DNA of 36,010 nucleotides from Gammaproteobacteria bacterium (GTDB taxonomy: Bacteria > Pseudomonadota > Gammaproteobacteria > Steroidobacterales > Woeseiaceae), in assembly GCA_029863125.1 (NCBI GenBank), contig JAOTWB010000022.1, positions 1-36,010 on the forward strand. Direction: 5' to 3'. The notes under the pieces are model-generated. The model was not told the origin of the DNA and made no database searches. It saw only the letters and a list, made by a program, of their open reading frames with translations. Positions 20,318 through 29,553 of this stretch are shown one piece after another. Every line of letters begins with the position of its first letter. Positions within the stretch are counted from its first letter, which is position 1. The position numbers and the translations under genes are program-made.

Positions 20318-20825
20318 CGATTTCAATGCCCAGCGCGCGGAAGGCCGCGCCGTAATCCGGTTCGGTGGTTATGTCTTCGATCAATTCACCGTGTACGACC
20401 GTGTTGTTTTCATCCAGGACGACAACGGCGCGCGAGAACATGCCGGCCAGCGGGCCGTCAATGATCATCACGCCATAGTTTTCGCCGAAACCGGCGTGAC
20501 GAATTGCCGACAGGCCGATGACTTTCTTGAGATCGTATTCCTGCTGAAATCGCTTGTGGGCAAACGGGAGGTCGTACGAAATCATCAGCAGCGCGAGATC
20601 TTCCCGATCGCCGGCGTAGCGCTCGAACTTGACGACCGATTCCGCACACACCGCGGTATCGATACTAACGAATATATTCATGATTTTTCGCTTGCCCATC
20701 CAGTTCGCAAGAGAGACGTTTTGCAGGCTGGTATTGACGAGCGAAACGTCCGGCGCCCGGCTGCCCACGGCCGGCAGGTCCCCGTAGGTGCGATACGACG
20801 CATGTTCAAACTGAATTCTTGCCAC
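20310..20825 (-). CDS. tpx: Thiol peroxidase Tpx, 1-Cys variant, inside the gcv operon
   Basis: A 171-residue atypical peroxiredoxin that reduces hydroperoxides. It aligns end to end with E. coli Tpx: [30 protein letters not shown] with the peroxidatic C60 and T57, [12 protein letters not shown] with the conserved Arg, and ITTEPDY near the end. The resolving cysteine of E. coli Tpx (C95) is replaced by Gln: the segment reads [12 protein letters not shown], with Q94 at that place. C60 is the only cysteine, so the enzyme must be recycled by another thiol. It starts with GTG at 20825, 7 nt after an AGGAGA site, 19 nt after gcvPA, and overlaps gcvPB. Confidence 0.93.
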   Translation of the reverse strand: MARIQFEHASYRTYGDLPAVGSRAPDVSLVNTSLQNVSLANWMGKRKIMNIFVSIDTAVCAESVVKFERYAGDREDLALLMISYDLPFAHKRFQQEYDLKKVIGLSAIRHAGFGENYGVMIIDGPLAGMFSRAVVVLDENNTVVHGELIEDITTEPDYGAAFRALGIEIDE

Positions 20826-20844
20826 GATCGTTTCTCCTGCCGCT

Positions 20845-22191
20845 TCAGGACATCAGGTCGGCTAGCGCCGAAACATAGGCGTCGATATCCGCCGCTGACT
20901 TTGTTTCCGTTGCACACACCAAAAGGGCGTCGGTGCCCGCGAATTCTGTAAGGTCAAAGCCGCCGAGAATATCACGCTCCGCCAGCGCGGCGAGCAGCGG
21001 CGCAACCGGGCGATCGAGTTTCAGCGCCACTTCGTGGAAATACGGCCCTTCGTACAGTCGCTCGACACCTTTGATGGCCGTAAGACCTTCGACCAGTCGA
21101 GTCGTGTTGGCATGCGAGCGGCAAGCGACGGCTGCGATGCCGTCAAGTCCCAGTAACGACATGTAAATTGTCGCCGCCGTGACCATGAGCCCCTGGTTCG
21201 TACAAATGTTCGATGTCGCTTTGGTGCGCCGGATGTGTTGCTCACGCGCCTGCAGGGTCAGCGCAAAACCCGTGTTGCCGTCGAGATCCGTCGTGCGGCC
21301 CACAATGCGGCCCGGCATCTGCCGCACGTGCGCCTGCTTGCAGGTCATGAAGCCGAAGTAAGGCCCGCCCGAGGACATCGGCACACCCAGCGGTTGTCCT
21401 TCACCGATCGCGATATCGGCTCCCTGCTCGCCCCAGTGACCGGGCGGTTTCAGAAGCGCCAGGGAAACCGGATTCACAGCCCCGATGACGATCGCGTCCT
21501 GTGCATGCGCCCAGTCCGTCAGGCGATCGACATCTTCCAGCGTCCCCGGGAACGAGGGTTGTTGCAGGACAACCGCGACCGGATTCTGGCCGTCACGAAG
21601 TTGCGTGAACGCCACGTTGCCGGACGCCGCGTCGACCGGCAAACGCTCGAATCTCAGCCCCTGGCTGCCGGCGATGGCCGTCGCCACCTGTTCGTAAACC
21701 GGATTCACGCCCGGCGCCAGAAGCACCAGCCCGGTCTTCACGCGCCTGTTGGTACGTACAGACATCAAAGCCGCTTCGGCAAGCGCCGACGCGCCGTCAT
21801 ACAGCGATGCATTGCTGACATCGAGTCCGGTCAGCTGCGTGATCATCGACTGGTACTCGTAAATGGTCTGCAGCGTGCCCTGGCTCGCCTCGGCCTGGTA
21901 GGGCGTATACGCACTGTAATACTCGCCGCGGGTTGCAATGTCCCAGACGGCGGCCGGAATATGGTGCTCATAGGCGCCGGCACCGATAAAACAAAGCGGC
22001 GAACCGTCTATCGCGGCACGATCCCGCATGAGGCGCGAGATCTCCATCTCGTTGTGCGCTTCCGGCACACCGTGAAGATGATCGACACGTAGCTCTGCCG
22101 GAATCTCGTCGAACAGGTCCTCGATGGAATCGGCGCCGATTGCCGCGAGCATTTCCTGGGTGTCTTTCTCGGTATGGGGAATGAAGGGCAT
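20845..22191 (-). CDS. gcvPA: Glycine dehydrogenase (decarboxylating) subunit 1, GcvPA
   Basis: N-terminal-type half of the split P-protein, 448 residues, forming a heterotetramer with GcvPB. Family landmarks are [19 protein letters not shown] at the start, the [23 protein letters not shown] region, [12 protein letters not shown] and [17 protein letters not shown]. The starting ATG is at 22191, 10 nt after gcvH. Splitting of GcvP into two genes is common in many bacteria but differs from E. coli, which has a single gcvP. Confidence 0.96.
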   Translation of the reverse strand: MPFIPHTEKDTQEMLAAIGADSIEDLFDEIPAELRVDHLHGVPEAHNEMEISRLMRDRAAIDGSPLCFIGAGAYEHHIPAAVWDIATRGEYYSAYTPYQAEASQGTLQTIYEYQSMITQLTGLDVSNASLYDGASALAEAALMSVRTNRRVKTGLVLLAPGVNPVYEQVATAIAGSQGLRFERLPVDAASGNVAFTQLRDGQNPVAVVLQQPSFPGTLEDVDRLTDWAHAQDAIVIGAVNPVSLALLKPPGHWGEQGADIAIGEGQPLGVPMSSGGPYFGFMTCKQAHVRQMPGRIVGRTTDLDGNTGFALTLQAREQHIRRTKATSNICTNQGLMVTAATIYMSLLGLDGIAAVACRSHANTTRLVEGLTAIKGVERLYEGPYFHEVALKLDRPVAPLLAALAERDILGGFDLTEFAGTDALLVCATETKSAADIDAYVSALADLMS

Positions 22192-22201
22192 TACGGACTA
22201 C

Positions 22202-22597
22202 TCAATCGTCGAGTTCATCAAGAAACTGTTGGTAGGCATCGGGCGACATCAACTGGCTTTCGTCGATTTCATCGTCAGGCGCCAGTTTCACGATCCATCC
22301 TTCGCCATACGGTTCGGAATTGATTTTTTCCGGATCGTCGGCGAGGTCGTCGTTGACCGCAACAACGCTGCCCGTAATCGGTGCATATACATCAGACGCC
22401 GCTTTGACGGATTCCACGACCGCCATTTCACCGTCGCTTTCAACGTCTTGCCCGACCTCCGGCAACTCGACGTAAACGAGGTCGCCCAGCGCGGTTGCCG
22501 CATGTTCGGTGATGCCGACCGTAACGGTTCCGTCGTCCTCATGCCTCAGCCACTCGTGGTCTTTCGTGTAAAGAAGATCTCCCGGCAGTTCAGTCAT
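22202..22597 (-). CDS. gcvH: Glycine cleavage system H protein
   Basis: Lipoyl-carrying shuttle protein of the glycine cleavage system, 131 residues. The lipoylation lysine is K65 in VVESVKAASDVYAP. YTKDHEWLR near the N-terminus and INSEPYGEGWIVKL are standard GcvH blocks. It moves the aminomethyl group between GcvP and GcvT. Its lipoyl group requires octanoyl transfer by LipB, whose gene ends at the left edge of this window. It follows gcvT by 33 nt. Confidence 0.97.
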   Translation of the reverse strand: MTELPGDLLYTKDHEWLRHEDDGTVTVGITEHAATALGDLVYVELPEVGQDVESDGEMAVVESVKAASDVYAPITGSVVAVNDDLADDPEKINSEPYGEGWIVKLAPDDEIDESQLMSPDAYQQFLDELDD

Positions 22598-22630
22598 CTT
22601 GCTACTCCCTATGTTTTTTCAGCAACGACG

Positions 22631-23722
<1,092 letters not shown>

Positions 23723-23757
23723 GCTGTCAGCTCGCCGTTGTTATGCGCAAAAAACTA

Positions 23758-23786
23758 GGGACGGCAGGCCGCCGGGCCTGCCGCCC
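23758..23786 (-). terminator. Intrinsic terminator of the glycine riboswitch expression platform
   Basis: On the minus strand an 8-bp perfect GC stem (GGCAGGCC/GGCCTGCC, arms 23775-23782 and 23763-23770, loop of 4) is extended by a GGGG/CCC base. It is followed after CTAG by a run of six T (23754-23749). It lies between the second aptamer and gcvT. This fits a glycine ON switch in which ligand binding disfavours the terminator. Confidence 0.8.
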
Positions 23787-23962
23787 CTCTGTCCTTTGCA
23801 ACCTGAGAGATCAATGGCCGCCGGCGTTTCGGCTAAAGCCACATACCCCTTCGGTGGGCCGTCTGGCCGCTCTCCAGAGCTGATCAGCGTACTCAGTCCT
23901 TCTGCCTGAGCGTTTCCGAGCGTGTTGCGCCTTCGGCGCCCCGATTGAACGAGGTCTCTTCT
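23787..23962 (-). promoter_or_regulatory. Tandem glycine riboswitch upstream of gcvT
   Basis: Two consecutive glycine aptamers are readable on the minus strand. Aptamer 1 (about 23960-23885) has GAGACC, the loop GCGCCGAAGGCGC, then CTCAGGCAGAAGGACTGAG. Aptamer 2 (about 23880-23787) has CTGGAGAGC, CACCGAAGGGG, then CTCTCAGGTTGCAAAGGACAG. These are the conserved cores of the family in the usual order, with a short linker between them. It is followed by an intrinsic terminator and the operon it should control. Confidence 0.95.
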
Positions 23963-23988
23963 GTGCACGCTTTAGATCAGTGCGCGCA

Positions 23989-24017
23989 ATCATAGCCAAA
24001 GGCCGGTCCGGTTGCCA
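23989..24017 (-). promoter_or_regulatory. Candidate sigma-70 promoter for the gcv operon
   Basis: On the minus strand TATGAT (23994-23989) is a good -10 box. TGGCAA (24017-24012) stands 17 bp upstream as a weak -35. Transcription would start about 20 nt before aptamer 1. The region also holds the 5' leader of the divergent DUF885 gene. Confidence 0.4.
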
Positions 24018-24068
24018 GCCGGGGCGCCGACGGTGACAATGCCACCGATCCCAGACGAGGAAATCTTC

Positions 24069-25838
24069 ATGAAGAGGCTCAACATCGCGCTGACCGCCCT
24101 GCTCCTGACGGCATCGTTCGCGGTCGGTGCCGATGCCGGAACCGATTTCGCGACGCTGCTCGAGGAGCACTGGGAGTGGCAGCTCGCGAACTCGCCGATG
24201 ATGGCATCGATGATCGGCGATCATCGCTATAACGACCAATGGCAGGATCAGAGCCTGGATGCGATCCGGCGTCGCCATGAAGAAACCCGCGAATTCCTGC
24301 GCCGCGCGTACGCAATCGATCGCAGTGCACTGCCCGACGCCGATCAGCTCAACTACGAATTGTTTCGGCGCCAGCTTCAGGACGACGTCGACCTGCATCA
24401 GTTTAGCGGATACCTGCTGCCGTTCTTTCATCGCGGCGGTGTGCAAAACCTCGAGAACGTGACGAACCAGCTGCGCTTAGTGACGAGCCGGGATTTCGAA
24501 GACTGGCTTGCGCGCATGAGCAAGATCGACATCGTCATCGACCAGGAAATCGACCTTGCCGAGGCCGGCCGCAAAGCGGACATCATGGCACCCCGGGTCT
24601 TGATGCAGCGCATACCGGAGCAACTCGCAATGCAGCTCGTCGACGACCCTGCCGACAGCCCGTTTTACCGCGTCTTTGCCAGCATGCCCGATTCCGTCTC
24701 GCCCGAGGACCAGCAGCGCCTGCGCGCCGCGGCGCTCGTCACGATCGAGAAAAAGATCCTGCCCGCATACAAGAAGCTCGACCGCTACTTCAACGGTAAG
24801 TATCTGCCGGCATCGCGTGAGAGCATCGGCCAGTCGGCGCTGCCGAACGGCGACGCCTGGTACGAACACCTGGCGCGCTCATTCACGACAACCCGTATGT
24901 CGCCCGATGAGATTCACCGGCTCGGACTCGAAGAGGTCAAGCGCATCCGCGGCGAGATGCAGGGGATCATCGATGAGGTCGGTTTCGAGGGTAGCTTCCA
25001 GGACTTCCTCGTCTTCCTGCGCACCGACGGGCAGTTTTACTTCGATGACCCCGATGACCTGTACGAGGCCTATCTCGCAACCTGCAAACGTATCGATCCG
25101 GAGCTTGTGAAGTTGTTCGGCGTTTTGCCGAGAATGCCGTACGGGGTCAAACCGATTCCCGAATCGATCGCTCCCGATACGACGACGGCCTATTATTCCC
25201 GGCCAGCCGCTGACGGTAGCCGCGCCGGCATTTACTGGGTGAATCTCTACAGGCCGGAAGTCCGGCCGAAGTACGAAATCGAGGTTCTGAGCGTGCATGA
25301 AGCGATGCCCGGTCATCACCTGCAAATAGCGCTGCAACAGGAATTGGGTGACATGCCGATGTTCCGGCGCTTTCTCGGCTTCACGGTCTTCGTCGAAGGC
25401 TGGGGGCTCTATAGCGAGCGGCTCGGTTACGATCTCGGTTTGTACAGGGATCCCTACTCGCGGTTCGGTCAGCTGACCTATGACATGTGGCGCGCGGTGC
25501 GCCTCGTTGTAGACACCGGCATGCATTACAAAGGCTGGACCCGCCAACAGGCCATCGACTTTTTCACGGACAACGCCGCCAAAACCGAGCACGATATCGT
25601 TAACGAAATTGACCGCTACCTTGCGATGCCGGGCCAGGCGCTCGCTTACAAGATCGGGCAACTCAAGATGCTGGCATTACGCGAGCGCGCCGAACTGCAC
25701 CTCGGCGATGCATTCGACGTCCGGGCCTTCCACGACGAACTGCTCGGCGGCGGTGCGCTGCCGCTCGATATTCTCGAGCAGCGCATGGATGAGTGGCTGA
25801 CAGGACAGATGAAGCAGGAAGCCGAAGCGCGACCCTAG
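24069..25838 (+). CDS. Exported DUF885 family protein (putative metallopeptidase)
   Basis: A 589-residue protein beginning at the ATG at 24069, which follows a GAGG ribosome site and encodes a signal peptide (MKRLNIALTALLLTASFAVGADA). This supports that start over a TTG at 24012. The DUF885 core is present: VHEAMPGHHLQ with H410, E411 and H416/H417 as likely zinc ligands, then FVEGWGLYSERLG with a Glu expected to complete the site. The spacing resembles other HExxxH-like bacterial peptidases. Substrates are unknown. Location is probably the periplasm. The stop codon shares the palindrome CTAG with the stop of the convergent ATP-grasp gene. Confidence 0.88.
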   Translation: MKRLNIALTALLLTASFAVGADAGTDFATLLEEHWEWQLANSPMMASMIGDHRYNDQWQDQSLDAIRRRHEETREFLRRAYAIDRSALPDADQLNYELFRRQLQDDVDLHQFSGYLLPFFHRGGVQNLENVTNQLRLVTSRDFEDWLARMSKIDIVIDQEIDLAEAGRKADIMAPRVLMQRIPEQLAMQLVDDPADSPFYRVFASMPDSVSPEDQQRLRAAALVTIEKKILPAYKKLDRYFNGKYLPASRESIGQSALPNGDAWYEHLARSFTTTRMSPDEIHRLGLEEVKRIRGEMQGIIDEVGFEGSFQDFLVFLRTDGQFYFDDPDDLYEAYLATCKRIDPELVKLFGVLPRMPYGVKPIPESIAPDTTTAYYSRPAADGSRAGIYWVNLYRPEVRPKYEIEVLSVHEAMPGHHLQIALQQELGDMPMFRRFLGFTVFVEGWGLYSERLGYDLGLYRDPYSRFGQLTYDMWRAVRLVVDTGMHYKGWTRQQAIDFFTDNAAKTEHDIVNEIDRYLAMPGQALAYKIGQLKMLALRERAELHLGDAFDVRAFHDELLGGGALPLDILEQRMDEWLTGQMKQEAEARP

Positions 25839-26815
25839 AATAGGCTCGTCTGGTGTTCCACCCCGGCCGCAAATTCGCGCCGCGCTGCGGTGGCGCGCTC
25901 TGCGGCGCCGGCGGAAGCATCGTAAAGTGCGTCGATGCGCTCGATGCGCTGCGCAAGCCCGGTACCGTTCGCAATCTGGATGTTGAGTCCGGGCCTCGCA
26001 TTCATCTCCAGGATCAGCGGACCCCGGTCGCGATCAATGACCATGTCGACGCCGAGATAGCCGAGACCGGTGACATCGTAGCCACGTGCCGACGACTCCA
26101 GGATGACATCCCAGTGAGGGATATGCAGCCCGGCAATGTGTGCGCCGGTATCGGGGTGTTCGTCAATGACCTCGTTGCCGAGTACGCCCGTCAGTGTCTC
26201 GCCCGTTGCCAGATCGACGCCTGCGCCGACGGCACCCTGGTGAAGGTTGGCCTTGCCGTCAGACGCGCGCGTCGGCAACCGCACCATGGCCATGGCCGGG
26301 TAGCCGCGATAGACGATGACCCGGATATCGGGCACTCCCTGGTAACTGACCTCGGCAAACGTCGGATCGAAATGTACGCAGTACTCGATCAGCGCTTTAT
26401 CGGGATTGCCGCTCAGGCTGTACTGGCCGCCGACCGTGTTGGAAATGTGGTGCAGGATTTCGCCTTCGGAAACGAAGATGCCGTTGCTGAGGCGGTAGTT
26501 GTCGCGATTGCGTCTGCCGCGGCCGATTACGACAAGAATCCCGTCGCCACCGCTGCCGCGAGCGGGTTTGATGACGAATGAATCCCGATCACGAACGATG
26601 TCCGCGAACATCCGCACCTCTCCCTGGTGCGCAATGATGCCGTACAGATCCGGCACGGCCATGCCCGCTTTGAGCGCGAGCTCCTTGGTCAGGGCCTTGT
26701 CATCCACCAGCGGGTACAGGCGCCGCGGGTTGAGCCGCATGATGTAGTCGGAATTGCGCTCATTCAGCCCGAGAACACCTTTTCCGCGCAGCTTTCTGGC
26801 GGCGGCCAACATCAT
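25835..26815 (-). CDS. ATP-grasp, alpha-L-glutamate ligase-like protein (RimK-related)
   Basis: A 326-residue ATP-grasp protein of the RimK-related group that is typically encoded beside a 7TM inactive-transglutaminase protein. ATP-grasp features are NDxDYxMRLNPRRLYPL-like N-terminal text, the glycine loop FVIKPARGSGGDGILVV, and the C-terminal metal site PLILEMNARPGLNIQIAN. By homology it may ligate glutamate or another amino acid to a peptide or protein; the actual substrate is unknown. It overlaps the upstream membrane protein gene by ATGA, so the two are probably made together. A partner zinc protease often found with this pair is absent nearby. Confidence 0.87.
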   Translation of the reverse strand: MMLAAARKLRGKGVLGLNERNSDYIMRLNPRRLYPLVDDKALTKELALKAGMAVPDLYGIIAHQGEVRMFADIVRDRDSFVIKPARGSGGDGILVVIGRGRRNRDNYRLSNGIFVSEGEILHHISNTVGGQYSLSGNPDKALIEYCVHFDPTFAEVSYQGVPDIRVIVYRGYPAMAMVRLPTRASDGKANLHQGAVGAGVDLATGETLTGVLGNEVIDEHPDTGAHIAGLHIPHWDVILESSARGYDVTGLGYLGVDMVIDRDRGPLILEMNARPGLNIQIANGTGLAQRIERIDALYDASAGAAERATAARREFAAGVEHQTSLF

Positions 26816-28332
26816 TCCGTGACCAACGCTTTGAAACGCCGGAGTTCCGTCAGGCGATAGCCCGTATACCGACCCGCCAGGAGAACCAGTGCGAGGATCA
26901 GTAGCAGCAGCTCGGGAAACGTGAAAATGAGATGCTCAAGCCACGCCATGCCCATGAAAATGTAGGCGGCGATCGCTACGACGAGGCTGCCCAGTCCCGC
27001 ACGCATGGCGTCTGCGGCGCCGCGCTCTTCCCAGACTACGGACATTCGCTCGATGGTCATGGCGATAATAACCATCGGAAACAGCGCGACAGAGAGACCC
27101 GTTTCGAGCCCGAGTTGATGGGAGGTGAGACTGATAAAGAGCATCAGCATAACGACCACGATAAGCACGGCACTAAGGCGCGGCACGAGCAGTAGCCGCA
27201 GCCGATCGAGCAGGAAGCGAATGCTGAGTCCGAGTGCAATCAGGGTTGTAAACAGCACGACGCCCCAGAGCAGCTTGGTCTCACGAAACGCGAGCGCGAT
27301 CAGCACGGGCATGAACGTGCCGAATGCATCGATGCCCACAAAGTTACGAAAGAAAACCATGATCAACGCACCGACCGGAATCATCAGAAGCACGCTGTAC
27401 ACCGCCTGGGTCTGAATGGGCAGGCTGTAAAGAGAGAAGTCGACGGCGAACGTGCCGCTTTTGGCTGCCTGGGTTTCGGCAATAGCGACCGCGTCCAGGT
27501 GGTTTTCCTGGATCGCAAAACTCACTTCGACGTTGCTACCGCCCTCCACGCTGACGAGCGGTTCGTTGCCGCGCCACCAAACCAGAAAGCGCTGGGGCAG
27601 GCGCCCTTCCCCCGTCGCGGGATTGAAATAGAGCCAACGGTCGCCATCGTGCACCTCGAGCCAGGCAACCAGCGAAGCGCTGCGCTGCCGTCCGGCAAGC
27701 GGAAAACCGCGCACCATGCGTGCGGGTATACGGGCCGCCGCAAGCACCGTCGTGACGACCGCGACGAAGTCGGCGTCCGTTCGCACACCTGCTATCAGCA
27801 GCTCCACGTTGGGATCCGGCGACGGGTCGTTCATACGTCGCAGCAGTTCCGTCGTGAATGAGGCCGTGTCAGCCGACTGGTCGCGTACGTCGGACACGAG
27901 CACGTCGACGGCCGTTTTCAGCGGTTCGTTGATAACGGGCAAAGGCGGAAACGGCGGCGTCGTATCGGACTGGTCGACGCTGGCATCCTCGTAAACCGAT
28001 ATTCGGTAGTAGATCGTCTGTTCGCCATCGGCACGACGGATCGCCCACTGGGCCTGTCGTCCGCCGCTGCCGTAGTTCAGGCTGAAGCCATAGCCACGCG
28101 ACACCGAATTTTCGTTGAGCATTCGAAAGCCGGGCGTGAGCGTCGGCACGTGCAGCTGCACCTTGATTGAGCCGGGGCCGCTGTCGAAATTAACAGCGGA
28201 TTCGATGGTCCAGACCGGAGTCTCCTGGTTTTCGGTTACCGGGAAGCCCAACACCTGCCACTTGTAAAGAAAGACCGACAGACCGACGACCGTCAGCAAT
28301 GCCGCGAGCACATAAACGTAACGCTGCTTCAT
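26812..28332 (-). CDS. Inactive transglutaminase fused to seven transmembrane helices (UUP1 family)
   Basis: A 506-residue inner-membrane protein. One N-terminal membrane helix (about residues 4-24) is followed by a ~270-residue periplasmic domain resembling an inactive transglutaminase, with AARIPARMVRGFPL and WLEVHDGDRWLYFNP in the places of the usual catalytic Cys and His regions. About seven hydrophobic helices fill residues 310-500, including the conserved FRNFVGIDAFGTFMPVLIALAFRET loop region. The ATG at 28332 has an AGGGGA site just upstream and is preferred to the ATG at 28344. It begins 18 nt after ubiI. The role is unknown; the coupled ATP-grasp enzyme suggests a shared peptide-modifying pathway. 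Confidence 0.87.
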   Translation of the reverse strand: MKQRYVYVLAALLTVVGLSVFLYKWQVLGFPVTENQETPVWTIESAVNFDSGPGSIKVQLHVPTLTPGFRMLNENSVSRGYGFSLNYGSGGRQAQWAIRRADGEQTIYYRISVYEDASVDQSDTTPPFPPLPVINEPLKTAVDVLVSDVRDQSADTASFTTELLRRMNDPSPDPNVELLIAGVRTDADFVAVVTTVLAAARIPARMVRGFPLAGRQRSASLVAWLEVHDGDRWLYFNPATGEGRLPQRFLVWWRGNEPLVSVEGGSNVEVSFAIQENHLDAVAIAETQAAKSGTFAVDFSLYSLPIQTQAVYSVLLMIPVGALIMVFFRNFVGIDAFGTFMPVLIALAFRETKLLWGVVLFTTLIALGLSIRFLLDRLRLLLVPRLSAVLIVVVMLMLFISLTSHQLGLETGLSVALFPMVIIAMTIERMSVVWEERGAADAMRAGLGSLVVAIAAYIFMGMAWLEHLIFTFPELLLLILALVLLAGRYTGYRLTELRRFKALVTE

Positions 28333-28350
28333 GTTTCCCCTCATGCGGCG

Positions 28351-29553
28351 TCAGCGGACGCCGAGCGCGACTTTGACGGCGCGTTCTCTGATCGGGCCGC
28401 TGCGATTGAAAATCCGCATTCCGAACGATCGCAGTTCTCCGACCAGACGGGAGTCTGTCGCAAACAGGCGATTCAGGCCAGTCATGAAATGCAGCATCGT
28501 GGCGTTCGCGCCCTTTCGAGCGCGCTCATAGCGTCGCAATACCGGCTCGTCGCCCGGGTGCAGGCCCGTCTGTAACGCGGTATGCAGGACGGATGCAAGT
28601 TCCGCGGCATCCTGCAGGCCGAGATTCGCGCCCTGCCCGGCCAGCGGGTGAATCGCGTGGGCCGCGTCGCCGATCAGCGCGATGCCCGGAAGCACGTAAC
28701 GTCGTGCATGCTGTGCGCCGAGCGCAAACGCGCCGCGCGGTCCGGCCGCGGCGAGTTCGCCAAGGACACGGTCAGATGCGTCTGCGAGCATTGTACCGAG
28801 CGCTTCGTCGGACGCGTCCAGCGCGCGCTTTGCCAGCTCCGGCGTTGTAGACCAGACCACGGAGACCCGGCCGTCAGCCAGCGGCAGGATACCAAGCGGG
28901 CCGCTGCGAAGAAATCGTTGCCAGGCCGTTGCCTGGTGTTCGAATTCGGGACGAAGATGCGTGACGAATGCGGTCTGATCGTAGGGCCATTTCCTGGTTT
29001 CGATGGCGGCCGCACGGCGCACGAATGAACGCGATCCGTCGGCGCCCACGACGAGATCGGCAGTACGACACACACCTCCCTCCAGCTCGACTTTGTACTG
29101 CCGTCCGGATTGCCTGAGCGAGCGGATAGGACTCGCGAACTGCAGCTCGACATTTGTCGTATCGAGCTGGCGGAGCAGCGCGTCCTGCAGCAACACGTTT
29201 TCGACGATGAACCCTAGCTGCGGCACCGCGAATTCGGCCGCATCGAATCGCAGGGCCGCCGCACCGTCAGGCGTACCGTCCTCGTCCCAGACGCGCATGC
29301 ATTCGTAGGGACTAAGCCGCGAATTGCTGATCAGCTGCCACGCGCCGACCGACTCCAACAGCCGGGCCGATCCACTCGAAATAGCCGAGACTCGCAGCGA
29401 TATCTCATCGCCCGCAGGAATCTGCGGCCTCGCGCCGGCATCCAGCAAAGTGATGCCGAGCGATGCCTCGCGTTGGCTTTCGGCGAGCAGCGCCGCAAAC
29501 GTCAGCCCCGTGATGCCACCGCCCACAACGACGACTTCGAAATGCGGCTTCAT
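28351..29553 (-). CDS. ubiI: UbiI-type FAD-dependent ubiquinone hydroxylase
   Basis: A 400-residue flavoprotein hydroxylase of the UbiH/UbiF/UbiI/COQ6 family, acting on the aromatic ring during ubiquinone synthesis. The FAD motif VVGGGITGLTFA is at residues 9-20; VVGADGSRSFVRR and IGDAAHAIHPLAGQGANLGLQD complete the signature. The subgroup is chosen from its place behind pepP-ubiH, the E. coli ubiI (visC) position. Regiospecificity (C5 versus C6) cannot be read from sequence by eye. Its ATG overlaps the ubiH stop as ATGA. Confidence 0.88.
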   Translation of the reverse strand: MKPHFEVVVVGGGITGLTFAALLAESQREASLGITLLDAGARPQIPAGDEISLRVSAISSGSARLLESVGAWQLISNSRLSPYECMRVWDEDGTPDGAAALRFDAAEFAVPQLGFIVENVLLQDALLRQLDTTNVELQFASPIRSLRQSGRQYKVELEGGVCRTADLVVGADGSRSFVRRAAAIETRKWPYDQTAFVTHLRPEFEHQATAWQRFLRSGPLGILPLADGRVSVVWSTTPELAKRALDASDEALGTMLADASDRVLGELAAAGPRGAFALGAQHARRYVLPGIALIGDAAHAIHPLAGQGANLGLQDAAELASVLHTALQTGLHPGDEPVLRRYERARKGANATMLHFMTGLNRLFATDSRLVGELRSFGMRIFNRSGPIRERAVKVALGVR

